DNA of 64,000 nt from CAYJLW01 sp964370965 (lineage in GTDB: Bacteria > Actinomycetota > Acidimicrobiia > UBA2766): assembly GCA_964370965.1 (NCBI GenBank), contig CAYJLW010000015.1, forward strand, positions 3,501 to 67,500, read 5' to 3'. How positions within the stretch are numbered: the first letter of the stretch is position 1; each line of letters starts with the position of its first letter. Made by a program: the position numbers and the translations under genes. Positions 57,301 through 62,028 of the stretch are shown piece after piece. The notes beneath the pieces are model-generated. The model was not told where the DNA came from and made no database searches. It saw only the letters and a list, made by a program, of their open reading frames with translations.

Positions 57301-59046
57301 ACGTCGCGAGTGAACGTGGCGGGCGACGGCACCCAGGGCAACTTCGGCGTGCCGGCGTCTGCCGGCCAGGTGGTCTCCACGAGCGAGTACGGCTGGATAG
57401 TCGGGTTCGTGTCCGCCGACACGAACCTCGTGCCCGGTGACACCAACGGCGTCGCCGACGTCTTCTACCGGGACACCGACGAGGGGACGACCGCCCGGGC
57501 GAGCGTGGCGTCGGACGGCGTGCAGGCCACGGGGGCGTCATCGTCGGTGACCGTGGACCCGGACGGCTGGCAGGTGGGCTTCGTCGCCAGTGGCATCCCG
57601 GACCCCCTCGACACCAACGGCGTCGCCGATGCCTACGTGCACGACATCTGGGACACCCAGGCCACCTGGCGGGTGGGCATCGGCCCCGGCGGCGCCGAGC
57701 CCGGCGATGCGCCCGCGCGGATCGCCGGGCTCGTGTACTGGGGCGAGCGCGCCGTGGTGGAGTCCACGTCCCCCAACCTCGTTTCTCCGGCCCTGGCCGC
57801 CGGAACGCCCCGGCAGGTCTACGCCGTGAGCTCGCCGCCCAGGGTCGTCGAGGTCTTCGACGACGTCGCCCAGGTGATGCAGGCGGCGTGGGGCGTCGTC
57901 GAGCAGTGGGCTGCCGACGCCCGGGCGGACACCCTGGCGGACTCGGCGTTCGCGCACAGCCTCCTCGAGGCCGTCCGCGACCTCCTCGCCCGCAGTGAGT
58001 CCGCCGACGGCGTCGACTGGGCGCAGCGCCAGGTCGTCGGCGAGCGGGTCGCCCGCGATCTGATCGGCGAGCTGCTCGCGGTCTGGTCCGGCGGCTCCGA
58101 TCCCCTCGTGACGCTCGTGCAGGAGCAGATCGCCCGGTTGCAGGACAGGCTGGGCCAGTCGCCGCCCGGCCTCGAGGCCGCGTACTACGCCGGCCAGACG
58201 CCGTTGGGCGCTCCGGTGGCCGAGGGCGTCGACCCGGGTGTGGACTTCGCGTGGGGTGCGGGAGGCCCGGCAGGCCTCGCCAACGACTTCAGCGCCTCGT
58301 GGCGGGGCCGCGTCGTGTCGCCGGTGACGGGCTCCGTGGAGTTCACGGTGATCGCCGACGACGGGGCGCGCCTCTGGATCGACGGTCGGCGGGTGATCGA
58401 CGGCTGGACGGCCGCGGGCGGGGGCGGGTCGCCGACGGCGTCGGTCGATCTCGTGGCGGGTGTGCCCGTTCCGCTGCGCCTGGAGTACCGGGAGGACGCT
58501 GGGGCCGCCGCGGTGAGTCTGCGCTGGCGCCTCCCGGGTGAGGCCACGGCCGTCGTGGTGCCCGCGAGCGCACTGCTTGCCGGCGAGCCCCGCCTCGGCG
58601 ACCTGCCCAAGACGATCACAGGCCTGGGTCGGTACGGAAGCTCCGCGGCCGTGGTCATGGGCCGGGCAGAGGTGGCCGGGCCCGGCGGCGGCGGCGATCC
58701 CGGCATCTCCTTCACGGCCCTTCTGGCGGCGACCGAGCCGTATGACGACCCCCATGGGTCCCTGGCCTACGGCTACCGGGACGGCAACGACCAGGTCACG
58801 GTGGCGACCCTGTCACTGGACGCGGTCGCGGCCGGCGCCGGCGCGATCACAGTCACCGGCTCCTGCCGGCGGCTGCGGGTTCCCCAGGGCTGGGGGCCGG
58901 GGTCTCCGCCCTCCCAGGAGGGGCCGTTCCCCTGCACCTGGCGGATCTATGACGACGCCGGCACGACCCGGCTCGACGTCTCCGGGGCGGCCGCCGGCGT
59001 CGTGGTGGGGCCCGACTGGCGCCTCACCGTGAAGTACCCGTCCTGA
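45391..59046 (+). CDS. Giant exported multidomain protein P3 (4551 aa)
   Basis: TTG start in the conserved leader; signal peptide to about residue 40 (VVAVAVVAALFGGVTPAAGA). The CHAP-like domain has YRSSASYVAAYL and DWMGVVYAT, again without the catalytic Cys and His. A beta-rich region with a Cys-pair module reaches about 975. The helical region at 980-2165 includes DPNCRIDLVRDWARQALKAA and a hydrophobic stretch near 1365-1390 not seen in P1 or P2. The second Cys-pair module is at about 2170-2292. Four propellers lie at about 2344-2754, 2807-3214, 3282-3667 and 3734-4147. PA14 is at about 4259-4401 (GLEAAYYAG, DDGARLWIDG) and the terminal Cys-pair module ends RLTVKYPS. No sorting signal is visible. 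It converges with regulator D over a shared palindrome. Overall it is colinear with P2; the extracellular function is unknown. Confidence 0.9.
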   Translation: MGAGVSHKSWVSRVAGPGRAVVAVAVVAALFGGVTPAAGAGEWDTRDVTATAGVQDSYPYKTADPSGTDPLGFPYRSSASYVAAYLADSGVPLQAEMPGADGPGAVRFAQWPGYNTGPDSWVTSTWRLGFHVKDDTAARVGDVFVGPDGDWMGVVYATGDGWVTVAGYGIRGDDFAVEKVRVQAGDCACVLDYLNTPLDASQGGVGGEDETVYDQIRRTWAGEAEEVSPPAVSERPMTGRVSLDGQAFELEGIPSGAWSMSGVADPPVTFPEGGAFDTRVMYPVEGAAHGLRYVLHNRRFPTDVSGMPGEGEGWPTPTDLTMSSNLDRMAWVTSKAMTASDECPDGSQLYQMRYDGKILHTSSILDPTLAQVWTLKVLGAIGAYVEPDPLPTGPYATSGLCKAGGHLVHTQDLYVSDLRTATTRIATPPQLNSDSRAGQESHVNSVARVSDNGVAEVWADVRASYGYPDESPHGYLPPVPLRERALQAVNLAMGALPGEVTTWVVEGNPIAYAMDHYPSLVESLHEISVKWTGAGWSGIAASVYGRGVCEMVEWISYACSGPAPFEGLQNDGPMRKVVGTYEVADPAHSWNEVAETYDGTSGSSDDPRPVLIAPATGDVYRGEEAPGWYLPWFTPGADITPTGRWWYATSEGAMGDTWGPGVCLKAPNGPGLRCDAMYASSTGETDPAGPNDHGEYVTLVRGEGDASDGRYAALWRPGGTALEMETSVLLPEVDDGGGEPWRAVGLLGLSAKTPEGRRTLVSYARGGVTLDGPRRYAIVEIPDVAEITVPHPEVTGGNGATRGQGVVSGGGRWEVGTRVRNEHGGELVGSRQGLVGVAVKRDTADSAPTGAAFYEFSSPSRRWRVVGRKWDDLRVDTAPQGYRLERPGSTGLLSGPCDVYSVANTGGKQPFLVEPDVDRRGTHCTWRFTEGSPSGHGGGDAEFALTVTRANGGPVVLDVPRTGVPLGPSNQLLVDAAGYDKPLAAVGRRLERAAKNLAAGLVDDLADDVADIQVQHEVDQMLTTLDPWVDHQLQQLKDTAVAWIDKLPAWLEDHVFDPLKEMANNFTNRWSLNFDWVQDGVEDLLAAPLASLDQFCEEVGAAGAGFAAALEQAVDAMNLDEYGIDPAAGLAALTAKVAEMCSTLKDRAHAHIENALGAYVMAPLQSLKVLIVSTALQIRQWLRAKIDEAAAAVYGALADLRALVIGFDLGSLKDLPPDLGTCPGPQDPGYDPNCRIDLVRDWARQALKAARDWMLDLVYEPDPNYDYHNPTNCGPGNRRLLTMIHCSVGQARDAWMEGFAEQLQPIDDAISNLAVGISAVTKNDEYDELFHCAAALVVPLVPPLNGGMDWAESVVSQTGLAGVLGATLGVVLSKGWVAWAAGALLPWALHHVEGEPDLRPNILECLSPTPGGWWPDDADWLPLGPWEPEEVERFLYAGLDLVTNALADRLSRISVDSGDVNAVGRAVIQLLFNLGKKTVLLDGEEIPGAYFDALNKAIEEGGDVNWEQVWGFLTDGVDGFTGAGLSDWESIQVGMRCAEGTYSPEWTYSRLPLAVKAAFASLEAFLDGCARGGYADGTLKLFLEDTSGFLGRPLVERFTYLWDNPKGFGERIHALFDTWEKRLVAVAAELLPEGLRQLAGWIRTEGTNHEGYIEETLRTQIDGLLDLLVGEAEGMPGVEQAVNAEAERVIATLERLANEIESQGAAPWLHEVAELLAWANARLREALVGVNTVVTVIRNWVGGLGLPGDWEAAIFALLDGISGAVDEAAQWVLEHGLEPMEALLDGIIQQAAASVASAVRAQEATVADLRDSLIAKFRDWLVEWAGDVSAGCREGRWTPGMRGGLCDMVTDPVDNVFDRGVDWIASAIEALADLMETRVGTAERTFRAFLDDVNCELVVYVYDLQTRTEDTCARVNAGLPPFEVKAPSGTLLNALSAKGEEIQRWILDSLAGASRTIRGFDMQSEELWAGMDATVQAGFQFGMFAVDPDVRAALGEYTRHAFSRVARYLEPMTDEQVLRAVGTDLGLTDLYQVIQDQIHSFVPFVMAEVYDILGNLPNVDGLAFGLRAATSLADVAATFGDFGDYLITWALGVLDKVTGDLLDLNARVAAAIGDSVLRVADNTLRVLLDGVVNVFRFLVWSHEYTFEKVMTPLIELGDAVPDMWQAPGFGVVRTQGAFAGGVNLEMRFVQDHGGTPLGGVIASYPSEIRPGEWYVVASRSFGVGSFTQPALTLEELDGNDGSLDVTGLCNVYSATGPDLGAASALEASGNCRWELDGRGHTLSMSGPLPEWGGAARALEGGSETVRLVRPLDLLSPIEAMLMSQKVLAGETAAIGLPGEERFAPEVVSVTASGRTGNTASEEAGGVSADGRYVVFSSRAANLVAGDANGECDVFVRDRVAFVTAAVSTTPAGDTGAGCSYMPAMSRDGRFVAFSSWAPDLVDGDANPERDVFVRDLVSGDLERVSVPAGGGDADAWSFEPAISGDGRYVAFVSPASNLVPGDTNDASDAFVVDRTAGTIERVSVDTGGGQLPGGIAMGAPVPGFPWGPSIGISDDGNRVVFSVDAGIYVRDRGAATTTRADVDDAGDPADNTSARPAISGDGRYVVFASAAGNLAGSAEDPDTNAHLDVFRRDLETGQTRIVSRPAASGTQSDGDSGNSTPAAAVSGDGRWVFFESTAANLASGVAAGGRQMYARDMDSGYVRLLSGTVAGGPGNAGSDGARVGADNTVVFASSAGNLADGDANGATDVFVSGALAPALPASDLGSLIRWAQGAVGSYLTDLEDRRGARATEQWVEDNLGFRGRFAPELATVRPDGAAAEYGGDEIGGVSPDGRFVVFASWADDLVSGDANSVKDVFVRDRFTGTTAAVSTGPSGSTVPGGSSLPATSANGNTVAFASWASALVPGDTNGQVDVFVRDLVSGSMERVSVPGGGGEGNGASREPALSADGRHVAFVSQASNLVAGDTNGTYDAFVADRVTGTVERVSVDAGGGELVAGVSSGYFPVAGYARGPGVGISDDGDRVSFVSGDAVYVRDRALGTTMRADVADDGSSADSASARATMSGDGRYVVFASAASNLAGAGEVPDANGQTDVFRRDLERGRTQIVSRGVGDVESNGASGRSTPAAAVSRDGRWVLFESTATNIAETPGNGQPQILARDMRTGRVKMLSIDAAGAAGNRTSSGTRVGAGATAAFVTRAGLDSRDGNWSNDVYASDALMSFEAWIQTRLSWWLVDQEADLADLDARRAREGTRQSLVGALVDAAYEALAHYLGEGAGDRGAGPARVNVTPWGALDNGGTGAQSFRASTSADGRYVTFASGAADLVVGDTNDSTDIFRRDTATGTTARVSVNGSSHKEAENWSMYPAASADGRFVAYLTTATNLTASGASGVTDSGVLVWDATAGVNTFVPGSEGATGEVALSADGRYVVYGRDGSFMASGSALRLYRYDRQSGTTTDVNVPVTGDTPDAWAFSPDVSDDGRYVVFVSAATNLHAGGDADTLPDVLLRDVDAGTTLSAGVQSDDDGRAVLGGDGGAVVFDTGEALVASDTNGRSDVYRYDVASATTDVLSVTPAGAPGNGDSSRPAVSDDGQVVVFTSTATDLAPATGSATGVFARDMAAGANRLVSVATDGRPLAGSPQTGWNTPTVSGDGSAAVFPWRDASNHRVLHIGPTHPPAPPLAPAPDATSIITALDGFVTAWVAGHTPEEEAAIGEDAQGLLDRLVALIRPGAAGGGDDPILLSAAAGVPGDGDSYGVEGSRYGDYAVFSSRATGLVAGDTNAKADVFVSEVDSGALDRVSIASDGSEADADSAGGAVSEDGSLAVFSSAAGNLVAGDTNGQGDVFVRHRGSATTTRVSVASDGTQADGPSYDPKVSADGRFVAFVSDATNLVPGDTNGAADVFVHDRDTATTARVSVATDATQGNGASGSTSGHLAISGEGGYVVFTSAATNLVPGDTNGARDVFLRDLDGAVTSRVNVAGDGTQGNFGVPASAGQVVSTSEYGWIVGFVSADTNLVPGDTNGVADVFYRDTDEGTTARASVASDGVQATGASSSVTVDPDGWQVGFVASGIPDPLDTNGVADAYVHDIWDTQATWRVGIGPGGAEPGDAPARIAGLVYWGERAVVESTSPNLVSPALAAGTPRQVYAVSSPPRVVEVFDDVAQVMQAAWGVVEQWAADARADTLADSAFAHSLLEAVRDLLARSESADGVDWAQRQVVGERVARDLIGELLAVWSGGSDPLVTLVQEQIARLQDRLGQSPPGLEAAYYAGQTPLGAPVAEGVDPGVDFAWGAGGPAGLANDFSASWRGRVVSPVTGSVEFTVIADDGARLWIDGRRVIDGWTAAGGGGSPTASVDLVAGVPVPLRLEYREDAGAAAVSLRWRLPGEATAVVVPASALLAGEPRLGDLPKTITGLGRYGSSAAVVMGRAEVAGPGGGGDPGISFTALLAATEPYDDPHGSLAYGYRDGNDQVTVATLSLDAVAAGAGAITVTGSCRRLRVPQGWGPGSPPSQEGPFPCTWRIYDDAGTTRLDVSGAAAGVVVGPDWRLTVKYPS

Positions 59047-59055
59047 CCCTGACGA

Positions 59056-59101
59056 TTCTGGGGAGCCCACGCACGGATACCCTTGCGTGGGCTCCCCAGG
59101 A
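59056..59101. terminator. Palindromic terminator between P3 and regulator D
   Basis: TTCTGGGGAGCCCACGCA pairs with TGCGTGGGCTCCCCAGGA. It lies between the P3 stop (59046) and the stop of the convergent regulator D (59143), so it can work in both directions. Confidence 0.8.
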
Positions 59102-59142
59102 CGGGCCGTCCGCGCGGGGGCGCTGGACGCTCGGCGACGGAC

Positions 59143-61701
59143 TCACTCCCGCGAGGCGTCCTGGGCGAGACGGATCGCCTCCGCGCGGCTGCGGGCGCCG
59201 AGCTTGCGTCGAGCGTTGCGAATGTATGTCTCGACCGTGCGGGGGCTGAGGCCCAGCCGGCGGCCGATCTGCGCGTAGGTGTAGCCGGAGGCCACGAGGG
59301 CGAGGGCCTGACGTTCCCGACCACTCAGGCTGGATTCGTCCGTCGTGCCCGCCGCTCCGTCCGCGTCGGTGGCGGATGACCGGGGCAGCGCGGCGACGCC
59401 GGCGGCGGCGAGCTCGGTCTCGATGCGCCGGAGCAGGGGGACGAGGCCGGAGTCCGCTGCGAGGGCGCGAGCTTCGCGCAACGCTTCGATGCCGCGGCGG
59501 CTCTCGCCCGCGCGCACGAGAGCGATGCCGAGACCCATCCGGGAACGGATCTCGGAGCGGAACGCGCAGCCGGCGTACTCCTCGACGGCGTCGGCGAATC
59601 GCTCGGCGGCTGCTGCTGGGGATCCTTCGGCGAGGAGGGCGACGGCGGTCGTCTCGGATGACGGCCCGCGTATGATCCGGAGAGGCAGCCCCGGGAGCGG
59701 CGGCGGGACGTCTCGGCCCGTGCCCAGGCAGGCCCAGGAGAACGTGGGGCGCATCAGGAGCGTCGCAACACCGCCGGCGCCGGTGGGGGGATGCGCCTGG
59801 AAGATCTCCACAGCCTTCGGCGCCCGGCCGCCCCAGTACGCGATCTCGGCGCGCACGAGCGGCAGGGCAACCGTTCCCGTCGGCGTGACGGCGTCCCTTT
59901 CCGCGGTCAGGACGATCTCTCGTGCGGCATCCAGGTAGCCGCAGTCCACGAGCGCCATGCAGTAGATCGCGCACAGGAGGTCGCGGTCGCGGCCCGCGGG
60001 ATGCCGGGCGAGGAGACGGGGGGCGCTGTCGAGCACCTCCGGGTAGTCGCCGGCGAAGAAGGCGGTGGCGGCACCCAGGACGCGGAGCTGAATGGCCCAG
60101 CGGGCCAAGCCCACGGCGTCGGCGTCGCCGGCAGTCTCGGCGGCGATCTTCCTGGCCTTGTCGGTGCGGCCGTCCATGTGGAGCGAGACGACCAGCGCCT
60201 GGTCGGCCTCGAAGGCGAGGTTCCAGTCGCCGTTCGCCCGGCCGCTCCGTCCGAAGGACGTGAAGCAGTCCTCCCAGCCTTGCTGTCCGATGAAGAGGCC
60301 GGCGGCTGCCCCCAGGATCTCGGCCAAGGGAAGGCTGACACCGGCTGCGTCCGCGGCCCGCGTGACCTCGGTCGCCTCGGTGAGCGCCGCAACCGGGTTC
60401 CAGTCCACGAACATGAGGTGGTGTATGTGCTCCTCGCGCAGGCGCAGCTCTACCTCGCTGCCCGGCGGTGCAAGCCGAAACCCTTCGGCAGCGGCCGCGG
60501 CGGCTTCCTCGTTGGCGAAGAGCCTGCCGTGGGCGTGGGTCTGCCAGTAGCGCAGCCAGGCGCGGGTCTCGGGGTCGGCGGCGTCCACGGTGGCGGCGAG
60601 GTCGAGGGCGGCCTCGCACTCGCGAGCGCGGACGAGCTCGGCGACGGCGGCGATGCGGAGTTCTGCGGCGTCTCCGTCGGCACACTCGGCGGCGAGGCGG
60701 AGCTGGGCTACGCGTTCTCCCGGCGTGGCAGCGTCCTGCGCGGCGGCGAGCGAGAGTTCGTACGCCAGCCGGTGTTCGCCCGCGGCCGCCAAGTGCTGAG
60801 CCTTCTCCGCTTTCGTGTCGAGGGCGTCGGCGATCTCACGGTGGAGCCGGACGCGCTCCGCCGGCGACACCGCGGCGACCGCCCACTCCCCGATGAGTCC
60901 ATGGCGGACTGCCCAGGTGTCGTCCTGTGGTTCGAGGAGTTCCGCTTGGGCCAGTGCCTCCAGTGCTTCGGGACTGCAGAGCCGGGCAGCCAGAGACTGC
61001 GAGGCGGGCCGGCCGAGGAGGGCGAGGCGGGCCAGGGCGAGACGCTCCCGGGCCGGCAGATCTATCACCCGTGTGGACACGAGCGCGTCGAGGCGGGCGG
61101 AGGGGCCTCCGGCCCTGGCGAACTCCTCGGCGAGAAGCGGGTTGCCGCCCGCCGCCGCCGCCACGTTGCCCACGCGGGTGGGGTCCAGATCGGGGCAGAC
61201 CTGGCGGACCACAGCCACGATGGCTCCCGTGTCGAGCGGACCGACGACGCAGCGTTCGAAGCTGGCGGCGATGAGGCGCTCGGCGTGCGCCCTGAAACCC
61301 GGCTGGCCGGATCGCACCGCGGTCATCATTCGTATCTCCCCGGCCAGGAGCGGCAGGAGCGCCCACGTGCCGGGGTCGGCCCACTGCACGTCGTCGAGCA
61401 CGAGGACTCCGTCGCCCACCCGGCGGCGGACGAGATCGCTCACCGCCAAGGGGTCCCCGGCGGCCTCTGTTTCGGAGAGAGAGATCGCCTGGCGCAAGGG
61501 TTGGTGCGACACCCACCACAGCGTGGCGAGGCAGCGACCCCAGAAGACCGGCAGTCCGCTGTGCGCTGCGGCAGCTCGCATCAGGCTGGTCTTGCCGATG
61601 CCGGCCTCGCCGCTTACCAGGACGGGGCGACCCGAGGCGACGTGAGTCGCCAAGGACTCCAACTCTCGGCCGCGGCCGACAAGCTCTGTCATCGCGGTCA
61701 T
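59143..61701 (-). CDS. LAL-type LuxR transcriptional regulator D (single HTH)
   Basis: 852 residues from ATG 61701 (MTAMTELVGRGREL); the second ATG at 61692 is equally possible. The frame goes on to 61917 but without a family-like sequence, and neither start has a strong ribosome site. Walker A GEAGIGKT at 31-38, Walker B VLVLDDVQWAD near 100, 'GGNPLLAEEF', a TPR-like helical body, and a C-terminal LuxR HTH (LSGRERQALALVASGYTYAQ, then IGRRLGLSPRTVETYI). It resembles regulator A over its whole length, including motifs such as 'MWWVSFQALRRA' versus 'LWWVSHQPLRQA'. It is divergent from giant gene P4, the same layout as regulator A with P1. Confidence 0.9.
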   Translation of the reverse strand: MTAMTELVGRGRELESLATHVASGRPVLVSGEAGIGKTSLMRAAAAHSGLPVFWGRCLATLWWVSHQPLRQAISLSETEAAGDPLAVSDLVRRRVGDGVLVLDDVQWADPGTWALLPLLAGEIRMMTAVRSGQPGFRAHAERLIAASFERCVVGPLDTGAIVAVVRQVCPDLDPTRVGNVAAAAGGNPLLAEEFARAGGPSARLDALVSTRVIDLPARERLALARLALLGRPASQSLAARLCSPEALEALAQAELLEPQDDTWAVRHGLIGEWAVAAVSPAERVRLHREIADALDTKAEKAQHLAAAGEHRLAYELSLAAAQDAATPGERVAQLRLAAECADGDAAELRIAAVAELVRARECEAALDLAATVDAADPETRAWLRYWQTHAHGRLFANEEAAAAAAEGFRLAPPGSEVELRLREEHIHHLMFVDWNPVAALTEATEVTRAADAAGVSLPLAEILGAAAGLFIGQQGWEDCFTSFGRSGRANGDWNLAFEADQALVVSLHMDGRTDKARKIAAETAGDADAVGLARWAIQLRVLGAATAFFAGDYPEVLDSAPRLLARHPAGRDRDLLCAIYCMALVDCGYLDAAREIVLTAERDAVTPTGTVALPLVRAEIAYWGGRAPKAVEIFQAHPPTGAGGVATLLMRPTFSWACLGTGRDVPPPLPGLPLRIIRGPSSETTAVALLAEGSPAAAAERFADAVEEYAGCAFRSEIRSRMGLGIALVRAGESRRGIEALREARALAADSGLVPLLRRIETELAAAGVAALPRSSATDADGAAGTTDESSLSGRERQALALVASGYTYAQIGRRLGLSPRTVETYIRNARRKLGARSRAEAIRLAQDASRE

Positions 61702-62025
61702 GAAGCGGTCCAGATAGAGCAGCGGGCAGTCCGGCCGTCGATGGTACGCGTCTGCGGGCGGGTCTCCACTGTCATCCCTGGTTGCGGTCGCGTTCGGGTG
61801 CCGGGATACTCGTGCCAGGGCTCCCAACACACAGTGGGTTGTGTCCTTCCTGCTCGTCGAGACGGGCCCGGTCTCCGATCTCGGGAGGAGTCCCTTCGGA
61901 AGGTTGGCCGCTGGCACGGTACCGGGGATGCCGCTGAGCCGTTAGGGTGGGTTTGGGCTTGTTTCTTGGCAGCGTGTCGCATCGCGGCCCGACCGGTGCG
62001 ACGGAATCGGGGCAGGGAGAGAGTC
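61702..62025. promoter_or_regulatory. Divergent control region between regulator D and P4
   Basis: 324 bp without a convincing gene. It carries the P4 element and ribosome site (entered separately) and presumably the regulator D promoter. GGTGCCGGGATACTCGTGCC near 61800 and a few short inverted matches are visible, but none is strong enough to name an operator. Confidence 0.5.
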
Positions 62026-62028
62026 TTG
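61942..62028 (+). promoter_or_regulatory. Upstream element, SD and TTG start of P4
   Basis: TTAGGGTGGGT at 61942, 84 nt before the start, is the weakest copy of the element. AGGGAG at 62014-62019 is 6 nt before TTG at 62026, which is followed by GGA GCA. Confidence 0.55.

Noticed and set aside
58600..59046. Cell-wall sorting signal at the C-terminus of the giants
   Set aside because: P1, P2 and P3 end in a beta strand (LHYPS, VKYST, VKYPS) without an LPXTG-like motif, hydrophobic helix or basic tail.
61702..61917. Extended start for regulator D
   Set aside because: The extra 72 residues have no counterpart in regulator A, where the ATPase begins about two residues after Met, and they would occupy the P4 control region.
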